A stretch of 6,442 nucleotides of DNA, from assembly GCA_900553965.1 (NCBI GenBank), contig USFX01000158.1:1-6442 (forward strand), in the 5' to 3' direction. This document shows positions 1 to 5,627 of this stretch, piece after piece (the stretch's first letter is position 1; every line of letters starts with the position of its first letter). The position numbers were made by a program, and so were the translations under genes. Origin of the DNA: an uncultured Prevotella sp. (lineage in GTDB: Bacteria; Bacteroidota; Bacteroidia; Bacteroidales; Bacteroidaceae). The notes beneath the pieces are model-generated. The model was not told where the DNA came from and did no database searches. It saw only the letters and a list, made by a program, of their open reading frames with translations.

Positions 1-1
1 C

Positions 2-358
2 CGCCAATACCGCCACGCTCTTGGGCAGACATGCTTTGAGATTGTTGCCGGCGTGATGGAAAAAGGTGAGGAACCGGAGGCCGCCGCACGCCGCGAGCTG
101 CTCGAAGAGACCGGCTATGCGGGCGGAGAGTGGCGCAAGCTGATGGCCGTTTCACCCAATGCGAGCACCTGTACGAACGTCACCCATTGTTTCCTTGCCG
201 TCGGTGTGGAGCCGGTGGCCGGTCAGCATCTTGACGCCACGGAGGACATCGAGGTGTGGACGTTCAGCTGTGAAGAGGTCCGGGAGATGCTTGAACGCGG
301 AGAAATCAAGCAAGCGCTTATGGCAGCACCGCTCTGGAAATATTTCGCCGGGCAATGA
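2..358 (+). CDS. Nudix hydrolase, ADP-ribose pyrophosphatase-like (5' truncated)
   Basis: The first bases of the window already lie inside this frame, so the N-terminus is missing; about 118 residues remain. A complete Nudix box (GX5EX7REUXEEXGU) runs from GVMEKGE to RELLEETGY, at about residues 17-39 of the visible part. Its glutamates bind the Mg2+ needed to hydrolyse nucleoside-diphosphate-X substrates. The preceding QYRHALGQTCFEIVAG resembles the substrate-binding strand of ADP-ribose/ADP-sugar pyrophosphatases, where QYR...E.PAG is usual. The later SPNASTCTN, TEDIEV and QALMAAPLWKYF segments also fit that subgroup. The Nudix class is certain from the motif; the ADP-ribose substrate is inferred. 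A GTG at 53 lies within the motif and is not a real start. The next gene begins 78 nt downstream on the same strand, with no terminator-like hairpin between, so co-transcription is possible. Confidence 0.9.
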   Translation, partial: RQYRHALGQTCFEIVAGVMEKGEEPEAAARRELLEETGYAGGEWRKLMAVSPNASTCTNVTHCFLAVGVEPVAGQHLDATEDIEVWTFSCEEVREMLERGEIKQALMAAPLWKYFAGQ

Positions 359-375
359 AAAGGAACCAAACGAAC

Positions 376-415
376 CGTAAATACAAACCAAACTACTCGT
401 AAATACAAACCAAAC
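376..415. repeat. Short direct repeat (2 x 18 nt, 22-nt period)
   Basis: The 18-mer CGTAAATACAAACCAAAC occurs at 376-393 and again, identical, at 398-415, separated by TACT. Related CCAAACGAAC words flank it at 365-374 and 410-419. It fills most of the leader between the Nudix stop and the aminopeptidase start. No TAnnTTTG promoter box is visible on the + strand here. Its role is unknown; it may simply be a slippage duplication. Confidence 0.8.
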
Positions 416-436
416 GAACAAGAAAACCAAGCAAAT

Positions 437-1840
437 ATGAACAGTAGAACAATGTTTTTGTCCTTCGCCATTGCTTTCAGCGCGGCCGCAGCGGCCCAGA
501 CGGCAGGCGGAGGTATCTCACAGCAGATGCTGAACGAAATCAGCAAGGCCCGCCTGACGACGGCGGCAGACCGTGCGCTGGCCAACGCCATCGCTTCAAA
601 CTCCATCGACAATCTGGCTCTGAACCACGCTAACGCCGGTGAACTGGACACCTATTTCAGCGTCGAGACACCGTCGCAGTCCATTACCGACCAACAGAGT
701 TCGGGCCGGTGCTGGATGTTCAGCGGCATGAATGTCCTGCGGGCGGACTTCGCCAAGCGCACCGACTCGCTGACGGTGGACTTCTCCCAAAGCTATCTCT
801 TCTTCTGGGACCAGCTGGAGAAGGCCAATCTTTTCCTTCAGGGCATCGTCGACACGGGCAAGAAACCAATCGACGACCTGCGCGTTCAGTTCTTCTTCAA
901 GAATCCGTTGAACGACGGCGGTACGTTCTGCGGCGTGGCCGACCTTGCCGACAAGTACGGACTCGTGCCCAAGTCGGTGATGCCGGAGACGTATTCGAGT
1001 GACAACACGAGCCGCATGAGCCGCCTCATATCGTCGAAGCTGCGCGAATACGGCCTGCAACTGCGCAAGATGGTGGCCGACGGAAAGAAGCAGACGGCCA
1101 TCAACGCCGAGAAGACGAAGATGCTCGCGACGGTCTACCGCATGCTCGCCATGACCATCGGAGAGCCGCCGACAGAGTTCACATACGCCTTCAAGAACAA
1201 GAAAGGACGTGCGGTCGGCGAAGCAAAGAAGTACACTCCGCTGTCTTTCTACAAGGAAGTGGTGGGCGAACCGCTCAACGGTACGTTCATCATGGCGATG
1301 AACGACCCGCGCCGCGAATACTACAAGACTTACGAGGTGGAGTATAACCGCCACACGTACGACGGTCACAACTGGAAATATATCAATCTGCCGATGGACG
1401 ACATCGAGAAGATGGCCATCGCTTCGCTGAAGGACGGCCGCAAGCTCTACACGTCATACGACGTTGGCAAGATGCTCGACCGCAAGCGCGGCTACGGTGA
1501 CACGGAGAACTATGACTACGGAAGCCTCTTCGGAACGACTTTCGGAATGAACAAGGCCGAGCGCATCAGCACCTACGACAGCGGTTCAACGCATGCGATG
1601 ACCCTCACGGCGGTCGACCTCGACGCCGATGGCAAGGCTACGAAATGGAAGGTGGAAAACAGTTGGGGCGCATCGTGGGGCCAGCAGGGCTGCATGATCA
1701 TGACCGACCGCTGGATCCGCGAATACATGTTCCGCCTCGTTGTGGACAAGAAGTATGTTCCCGAAGATATCCTGAAGATGAACGAGCAGAAGCCCGTCAT
1801 GGTTATGCCGGAGGACCCGCTGTTCCTTCCGGACGAATGA
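437..1840 (+). CDS. pepC: Secreted aminopeptidase C / bleomycin hydrolase-type cysteine peptidase (family C1B)
   Basis: A 467-residue papain-fold peptidase expected to remove N-terminal amino acids from peptides. The oxyanion glutamine is Q86 and the nucleophile is C92, in QSSGRCWMFS. The catalytic histidine is H386 (GSTHAMT) and the asparagine is N408 (VENSWGASWG), so the C-H-N triad is complete. The family word PLNDGG is at 157-162. Length matches the usual ~450 residues plus an export signal. Residues 1-20 form a signal peptide (charged start, hydrophobic core, alanine run) with likely cleavage before Q21. This fits the Bacteroidetes pattern of glutamine at +1, and no lipobox cysteine is present. 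Typical PepC/Blh enzymes are cytoplasmic hexamers whose C-terminus enters the active site and often ends near WDPM; here that region reads MPEDPLFLPDE. The ATG at 437 is chosen because it starts the signal peptide. The leader is A-rich without a clear Shine-Dalgarno site. Confidence 0.93.
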   Translation: MNSRTMFLSFAIAFSAAAAAQTAGGGISQQMLNEISKARLTTAADRALANAIASNSIDNLALNHANAGELDTYFSVETPSQSITDQQSSGRCWMFSGMNVLRADFAKRTDSLTVDFSQSYLFFWDQLEKANLFLQGIVDTGKKPIDDLRVQFFFKNPLNDGGTFCGVADLADKYGLVPKSVMPETYSSDNTSRMSRLISSKLREYGLQLRKMVADGKKQTAINAEKTKMLATVYRMLAMTIGEPPTEFTYAFKNKKGRAVGEAKKYTPLSFYKEVVGEPLNGTFIMAMNDPRREYYKTYEVEYNRHTYDGHNWKYINLPMDDIEKMAIASLKDGRKLYTSYDVGKMLDRKRGYGDTENYDYGSLFGTTFGMNKAERISTYDSGSTHAMTLTAVDLDADGKATKWKVENSWGASWGQQGCMIMTDRWIREYMFRLVVDKKYVPEDILKMNEQKPVMVMPEDPLFLPDE

Positions 1841-1962
1841 AAATGAAGAACGAAGAGTGAAGAATGAAAAATTTGCTGCCGCCATGACCGGAGCCTTCCA
1901 ATTGGATGGGACGTTTCATGGCGGCAGCAAATTCTTCGTTCTTCACTCTTCGTTCTTCATTT
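1841..1962. repeat. Long near-perfect inverted repeat (47-nt arms) between convergent genes
   Basis: The left arm 1841-1887 and right arm 1916-1962 are reverse complements at 45 of 47 positions, with a 28-nt loop (1888-1915) that holds the small palindrome TCCAATTGGA. The outer part of each arm is a degenerate 7-nt tandem repeat: GAAGAAC, GAAGAGT, GAAGAAT, GAAAAAT at 1845-1872. The inner part is GC-rich (TTGCTGCCGCCATGA). The left arm begins right after the aminopeptidase stop, and the right arm includes the ATPase stop codon (1957-1959). It could act as a bidirectional terminator or mRNA-end stabiliser, although neither side has a classic U-run. It also looks like a dispersed palindromic element (MITE- or REP-like). 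Confidence 0.85.
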
Positions 1963-3816
1963 CCTTAGTCTCAGGCTGTTCAGCACGACGCTGACGCTGC
2001 TCATGGCCATCAGGGCGCTTGCCCACATCGGCGTTATCTGGAAATTGATGACACCGTAGAGTGCGCCGGCAGCGAGCGGGATGCACACAATGTTATATAT
2101 AAAGGCCCAAAAGAGATTCTGGTGAATCATGGCGACCGTTCGTTTGGACAGCCCGATGGCCTCGGGGATGCGTCGCAGGTCGTTGCCCATGAGCGTCACC
2201 TGCGCCACGTCCATAGCCACGTCAGTGCCTTGGCCCATCGCAATGCTTGCGTCGGCGGCCGCGAGAGCCTGACTGTCGTTGATGCCGTCACCAATCATGG
2301 CTACCTTGTGACCCTCCTGTTGCAGCTTTCTCACCAGATTTTCCTTGTCCTGCGGCATAACGCGGCTCTTCCAATGGCTTATTCCCGCTTCCCGCGCAAT
2401 CTGCGACACGGCCTCCTCGTTGTCGCCGCTCATCATGTAGACCTCTATTCCAGCCTTCTGAAGCTCCTTTATTGCTTCGTGGGCGTTGGGCTTCAGCCGT
2501 TCGTGACGGCCGTCTTCCGCAGTCGGCATGGTCAGCGTTCCGGTCTTGTCAATCACGATGGAGTCAACCCCGCGAAGGCTTTCCAACGCCGTTGCGTCCT
2601 TGATGAGAATGTTCCGTTTGGCAGCTTTGCCTATGCCGACCATGAGGGCCGTGGGCGTGGCCAGTCCCATAGCGCACGGACAGGCAATCACCAGCACCGA
2701 TACGGCCGAGAGCAGGGCGTGGGGTAGGGCGGCCATGCCTCCGAAGACAATCCATAGGACGAACGTCATGACGGATATGGCGGCGACCACCGGCACGAAA
2801 ATCATGGCGATGCGGTCGGTTATTCTTTGTACGGGCGCTTTGGAACCCTGCGCTTCCTGCACCATCTTTATTATATTGGCGAGCACGGTTCCTGCGCCCA
2901 CTTTCTCGGCCCGGAACCTGAACGTGCCGCTCTTGACGATTGTTCCGGCGAGCACTTTGTCGCCCTTGGCTTTTCCGACAGGCCGTGCCTCGCCGCTGAT
3001 CATACTCTCGTCGATTTCGGGCATACGGGCTGCTGCGCCGTCATTGCGTCCTGCCTCCGTTTCCGTCACCACACCGTCGACAGGTATCTTTTCTCCCGGT
3101 CTCACCTCGATAGTGTCTCCCGGCTGCAGTGCCGACAACGGAGCGTCGGTCACGCCGGTGCGGTCGACGAGATGGGCCGTCTTCGGCGTGAGTTCCATGA
3201 GCGAGCGTATGGCTGAGGCCGTGCCGCGCTTGGCCCGTTCTTCGAGCATGCGGCCGGTGAGAACGAACGTGATGATCATCACCGAAGCGTCGTAGTAGGT
3301 ATGCCACTCAATGCCGCGCGTGCCCCAATAGCGCTCTCCCCAAAACGTGTTGAACACGCTGAACGCAAACGAAATGGCGGTGCTCAGGGCCACGAGCGTG
3401 TCCATGTTGGCCGTGGCGTGGCGGAGCTGGCGCAACGCCGAGACGTAGAACTGCCGTCCGCAGTAAACCATGTTGGCGGCGGCGAGCAGCATCATCGTCT
3501 GATTGGCCGTTGCGGAGCTGCCGATGTCGAACCACCCCATGCTTATCGCCATGACGAGCAGGGCCAGCGTCCACGACGCGGCGACCTTCCTCTTCAACAT
3601 GACAAAGGCCCGCCGTTCGATAGCTTCCACGTTGCGGTCTTCCTCGATGACCATGTCATAACCTATCCCGGCCAGTTCCTCCTTCATCAGTTCGGGCGTT
3701 ATGACTTTCTCGTCATATTCGACGAGCACCGTCCGCGCCGGCAGATTGACGGCGGCGAGGCGACACCGTTCTGCGACGCAAGTTTTCTCTCCACGTTTCC
3801 TGCGCATCCTGCGCAC
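1957..3816 (-). CDS. copA: Cu(I)-exporting P1B-1-type ATPase, compact form, N-terminus frameshifted
   Basis: Pumps Cu(I) out across the inner membrane using ATP. Visible in this 619-residue frame: the second half of an HMA domain (about 21-58); eight predicted membrane helices (about 81-97, 107-125, 139-158, 174-190, 335-359, 368-395, 564-586, 597-613); the actuator motif as SGE 274-276; the CPC metal site 379-381; the phosphorylation site DKTGTLT with D423; GDN 464-466; and GDGIND 509-514. Helix 7 has N567-x6-YN-x4-P and helix 8 has M603-x2-SS, the published P1B-1 signatures for Cu(I). Only 11 residues (430-440) separate DKTGTLT from LKPNA, where related pumps carry a nucleotide-binding domain of roughly 120 residues with an HP motif; here it is absent. 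The GTG at 3816 is only the frame opening: residues 1-20 are an out-of-frame reading of HMA DNA. The natural start is the ATG at 3851, joined by a one-base correction near 3756 (631 residues). Codons look normal throughout. Confidence 0.9.
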   Translation of the reverse strand: MRRMRRKRGEKTCVAERCRLAAVNLPARTVLVEYDEKVITPELMKEELAGIGYDMVIEEDRNVEAIERRAFVMLKRKVAASWTLALLVMAISMGWFDIGSSATANQTMMLLAAANMVYCGRQFYVSALRQLRHATANMDTLVALSTAISFAFSVFNTFWGERYWGTRGIEWHTYYDASVMIITFVLTGRMLEERAKRGTASAIRSLMELTPKTAHLVDRTGVTDAPLSALQPGDTIEVRPGEKIPVDGVVTETEAGRNDGAAARMPEIDESMISGEARPVGKAKGDKVLAGTIVKSGTFRFRAEKVGAGTVLANIIKMVQEAQGSKAPVQRITDRIAMIFVPVVAAISVMTFVLWIVFGGMAALPHALLSAVSVLVIACPCAMGLATPTALMVGIGKAAKRNILIKDATALESLRGVDSIVIDKTGTLTMPTAEDGRHERLKPNAHEAIKELQKAGIEVYMMSGDNEEAVSQIAREAGISHWKSRVMPQDKENLVRKLQQEGHKVAMIGDGINDSQALAAADASIAMGQGTDVAMDVAQVTLMGNDLRRIPEAIGLSKRTVAMIHQNLFWAFIYNIVCIPLAAGALYGVINFQITPMWASALMAMSSVSVVLNSLRLRK

Positions 3817-3851
3817 ATCATGCCGAGCACAGCTATTGTTTTTTTCTCCAT
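3699..3851 (-). pseudogene. copA: N-terminal HMA (copper-binding) fragment of the copper ATPase, cut off by a frameshift
   Basis: From the ATG at 3851 this frame reads MEKKTIAVLGMMCAGCAGNV, the start of a heavy-metal-associated domain with its copper-binding GMMCAGC motif (C13 and C16). Homology ends after about residue 32 (NGVAS). The frame then continues with unrelated residues and stops at 3699 after 50 codons. In the ATPase frame the expected continuation AAVNLPARTVLVEYDEK begins at 3756. Reading one base twice there (TCG then GCC) restores ASAAVNLP, so one G appears to be missing. It could be a true mutation, an assembly error, or a -1 recoding site. The 50-residue product alone would lack the rest of the HMA fold. 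A start at 3908 in the same frame is possible but adds 19 non-conserved residues. Confidence 0.8.
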
Positions 3852-3872
3852 AACGATTTTGTTTTCAGACAG

Positions 3873-3913
3873 CAAAGTTAGCCACAAAGGGCTGCAAACC
3901 GGTTGCAAAGTTA
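3873..3913 (-). promoter_or_regulatory. Twin TAACTTTG -7 boxes with palindrome upstream of the copper ATPase
   Basis: On the minus strand two identical Bacteroidetes-type -7 boxes (TAnnTTTG) read TAACTTTG at 3913-3906 and 3880-3873, 33 bp apart and 22-55 bp ahead of the ATG at 3851. No convincing -33 TTTG sits about 19-21 bp upstream of either. Between them lies an imperfect palindrome, GCAAACCGGTTGC (3894-3906; perfect if one A is removed), that could be an operator for a metal-responsive regulator. The box match is seen; promoter activity and operator role are inferred. Confidence 0.5.
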
Positions 3914-3949
3914 GTCAATTCGGATGAAAGAACCGCTTTCTGAAAACAT

Positions 3950-3997
3950 AAAGACGTGTTCCGCTGGAATATTAATCCACTTTGGGAACATGTCTTT
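3950..3997. terminator. Hairpin, possible terminator
   Basis: AAAGACGTGTTCC (3950-3962) pairs with GGAACATGTCTTT (3985-3997), with one G-U wobble. The 22-nt loop contains a further TGGA/TCCA pairing. T-rich tracts follow on both sides (TTTTAT on +, TTTATGTTTT on -). It lies downstream of the minus-strand sigma operon and could end its transcription before the ATPase promoter. The stem is AT-rich for a classic intrinsic terminator, so the role is uncertain. Confidence 0.4.
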
Positions 3998-4029
3998 TAT
4001 CATGGGGTGTATCTCGGTTGTTTATGTGT

Positions 4030-4129
4030 TTGTTATCCGTTCGTAGGGACATAGTCTTGTCTTTGTCCGCCAACAACATATTTATATTGCGGACAAAGAC
4101 AAGACTATGTCCCTACGAACGGATGACAA
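4030..4129. repeat. Long near-perfect inverted repeat (41-nt arms) downstream of the sigma operon
   Basis: Arms 4030-4070 and 4089-4129 are reverse complements at 40 of 41 positions around an 18-nt AT-rich loop (4071-4088). The core begins TCCGTTCGTAGGGACATAG. It starts 19 nt beyond the stop of the small membrane protein gene (4149), so it would form a very stable hairpin at the end of that operon's mRNA. No U-run follows on the minus strand. The sequence differs from the inverted repeat at 1841-1962. It looks like a dispersed palindromic (REP/MITE-like) element placed at a gene end. Confidence 0.85.
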
Positions 4130-4148
4130 CATGGTAGACGAAACGTCA

Positions 4149-4502
4149 TTATCCGTATCGGTTGAACCGCTTGCGGAGTATCGCGTTTAGCACGGAGAAG
4201 AACGTTAGGCATACCGCAGTCGTTATGGCAGATGACAGGCCGGTTGGGCTTTCCGCAACGTGGTGGAGCATGCTGACGATGCTGTCGGCGCATAGCCATA
4301 GAAATGTGCCGATGCCGGCTATGCACATCATCGTGAGCGATATGATGGCGACGATGCGGTTGCGACGTTCTGCGCGTCGTCGTTCAGCCCTGATGCGCTG
4401 CATCGTGGTGAAGGCGAAGTTTGACGGCAGACTTGTCCGCCTTTCGTCCGTCATATTTCTGATGGCCCGGCGGAGGGCGGCATCCTTGTTGCTATCTTCC
4501 AT
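4149..4502 (-). CDS. Small two-helix membrane protein, probable anti-sigma or sigma-partner factor
   Basis: 117 residues with no recognised enzyme motif. The N-terminal ~48 residues are highly charged and contain LPSNFAFTTMQRI (25-37), a type of segment I associate with small proteins encoded beside ECF sigma genes in Bacteroidetes. An arginine-rich stretch (38-49) precedes a membrane helix (about 50-71), and a second helix lies at about 88-108, ending in basic residues. A soluble N-terminal part plus membrane helices fits an anti-sigma factor that holds its sigma at the membrane, but no zinc-binding anti-sigma motif (HxxxCxxC) is present. The ATG at 4502 lies inside the last codons of the sigma gene (11-nt overlap), implying translational coupling. 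The anti-sigma role is inferred mainly from this arrangement. Confidence 0.75.
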   Translation of the reverse strand: MEDSNKDAALRRAIRNMTDERRTSLPSNFAFTTMQRIRAERRRAERRNRIVAIISLTMMCIAGIGTFLWLCADSIVSMLHHVAESPTGLSSAITTAVCLTFFSVLNAILRKRFNRYG

Positions 4503-5031
4503 TGTCTTTATTTATAATAAGATACAGCTTCTTTCTTATCCGGTACAGTTGGGTCGTGACGGTTCCTGCCTCCGTACCGGTGATATATGCGATATCCTTT
4601 ATCGGCAGGTCGTCGTAGTAATAGAGCGTGATGAGCGTCTTTTCGTTGGGTTTCAGCAAGTCGATGGCCCGTCGCAGCTGTTCCGTGCGGCTGTTGTCGG
4701 CCATAGCCTCGTCCACATCCGAATCGGCTACGGGCGTGCGGTCGTCGATTTCAACATATCTCACCTTCTTGCGGCGCAGATGACTCAGTGCGCACCGATA
4801 GGCAATCCTGCTTATCCACGTGTGAAACGAGGCATTGGCGAGGAAGCTGTCAAGATGGCTGAAGCCCTTGACGAAAGCGTCCTGTACCAGCTCTTCGGCG
4901 TCTTCGCGGTTGGGCACGAGCCGTGAGACGAGAGCCGTCACGCTATCGGAATAGCGCTCGATGAAGTAGCTGTAGTCCTCGTCGTGTCCGTCGAGAATAC
5001 GCCTTATCAGTATGCTTTCGTTGTTGTCCAT
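4492..5031 (-). CDS. ECF-family RNA polymerase sigma factor
   Basis: A 179-residue protein with the two-domain plan of extracytoplasmic-function (group 4) sigma factors. Region 2 is at about 20-88 (NREDAEELVQDAFVKGF, then the TWISRIAYR segment) and would contact core polymerase and the -10 element. A short acidic linker (about 95-114) follows. Region 4 is at about 115-172, with a helix-turn-helix near 142-168 (LPIKDIAYITGTEAGTVTTQ) for -35 recognition. No region 1 or 3 is present, as expected for this class. The ATG at 5031 is preferred over the GTG at 5034; AAAGG lies a few bases upstream as a weak ribosome-binding site. It is the middle gene of a minus-strand operon: 45 nt after the DUF6249-like gene and overlapping the small membrane protein gene. 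Its target genes cannot be told from this window. Confidence 0.93.
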   Translation of the reverse strand: MDNNESILIRRILDGHDEDYSYFIERYSDSVTALVSRLVPNREDAEELVQDAFVKGFSHLDSFLANASFHTWISRIAYRCALSHLRRKKVRYVEIDDRTPVADSDVDEAMADNSRTEQLRRAIDLLKPNEKTLITLYYYDDLPIKDIAYITGTEAGTVTTQLYRIRKKLYLIINKDNGR

Positions 5032-5076
5032 CACGCCTTTGCCGCTTGCCGTCAGTCGTTATCGTTACGTTTCGTG

Positions 5077-5481
5077 TCAGTCGTTGCTGTTCTCCTTGCG
5101 CCGTGCGTTATGCTCGATGATGTATGAAATGACGAGAGCCAGTCCGCCGAAGAAGCAGATGCACGCTCCGCTCAGCATTTCCCTCACGTAATAAGAACCG
5201 AGCAAATTCTTCATATAGGGAAGAAAGACCGCCATTGACAGTACGGCCATGAAACATCCCATTCCCACTCCGAGCACAAGCATACCTATACGGAGCGACA
5301 AGAACCTGCTGCTCCGGCCGCTTCCCATGCGGAGGTCCGTGCCGGAGAGGTCAACTCCCTTAACTTCTTCAATCTTGTTGATAATCATCTTCCGTTCGTC
5401 CTTGCGCACGAAGAGTTCAAACACCTTGTAGATTACGCCGAAGACAATCAGCATGTTCGCGGGAATTACAATCCAATCCAT
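5077..5481 (-). CDS. DUF6249-like three-helix membrane protein, first gene of the sigma operon
   Basis: 134 residues with predicted membrane helices at about 3-24, 62-87 and 102-122, and a cytoplasmic-looking charged segment (25-60) between the first two. The LSLRIGMLVLGVGMG and FFGGLALVISYIIEHNARRK stretches resemble the DUF6249 family of Bacteroidales membrane proteins; this assignment is from memory of the family. Its function is unknown. It precedes the ECF sigma gene by 45 nt on the same strand and is the first gene after the candidate ECF promoter, so it is probably co-regulated with the sigma and may help sense envelope conditions. The ATG at 5481 begins a hydrophobic N-terminus. There is no strong Shine-Dalgarno sequence, only an A-rich leader. 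Confidence 0.8.
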   Translation of the reverse strand: MDWIVIPANMLIVFGVIYKVFELFVRKDERKMIINKIEEVKGVDLSGTDLRMGSGRSSRFLSLRIGMLVLGVGMGCFMAVLSMAVFLPYMKNLLGSYYVREMLSGACICFFGGLALVISYIIEHNARRKENSND

Positions 5482-5531
5482 AGTTCTGTTCGTTTTAAAT
5501 TGTTCGTTATTGTTTTATTGCTTTCTGTCTT

Positions 5532-5561
5532 TATAGACGCACGTATTTCGGAAATATTACA
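5532..5561 (-). promoter_or_regulatory. Candidate autoregulated ECF sigma promoter
   Basis: On the minus strand, TGTAAT (5561-5556) is followed after exactly 16 bp by CGTCTATA (5539-5532). CGTC-type -10 elements with a 16-bp spacer are typical of ECF promoters, and a TGTAAC-like -35 is what I recall upstream of ECF operons in Bacteroidetes. The predicted transcript would have a leader of roughly 45 nt before the ATG at 5481. An A/T tract (T8-C-A7 at 5573-5588) lies just upstream of the -35, like an UP element. That the neighbouring sigma recognises this site is inferred. Confidence 0.55.
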
Positions 5562-5627
5562 GAATCTGAGCATTTTTTTTCAAAAAAAGTGGCTCTATTG
5601 TGTTTTCATTCCACCGCGGTCTCAAAG

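Noticed and set aside
596..1369. 257-codon - strand frame inside the aminopeptidase gene
   Set aside because: Antisense shadow; the + strand frame carries the full catalytic triad and signal peptide.
2122..3295. Long + strand frames (2122-2727 and 2528-3295)
   Set aside because: They lie opposite the copper ATPase, whose motifs are unmistakable; the frames are by-products of its base composition.
3745..3851. Programmed -1 frameshift like E. coli copA
   Set aside because: Not accepted as the main reading: no canonical slippery heptamer is present, and the break falls in mid-domain rather than after a complete metal-binding domain. Kept only as an alternative in the findings.
3301..3927. 208-codon + strand frame
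   Set aside because: Antisense to the ATPase N-terminus and its promoter, with no recognisable domain.
4030..4129. Classic Rho-independent terminator
   Set aside because: The hairpin is far longer than usual and no U-run follows on the minus strand, so it is listed as a repeat.
4162..4926. 254-codon + strand frame
   Set aside because: Antisense to the sigma factor and its partner gene; no protein-like features.
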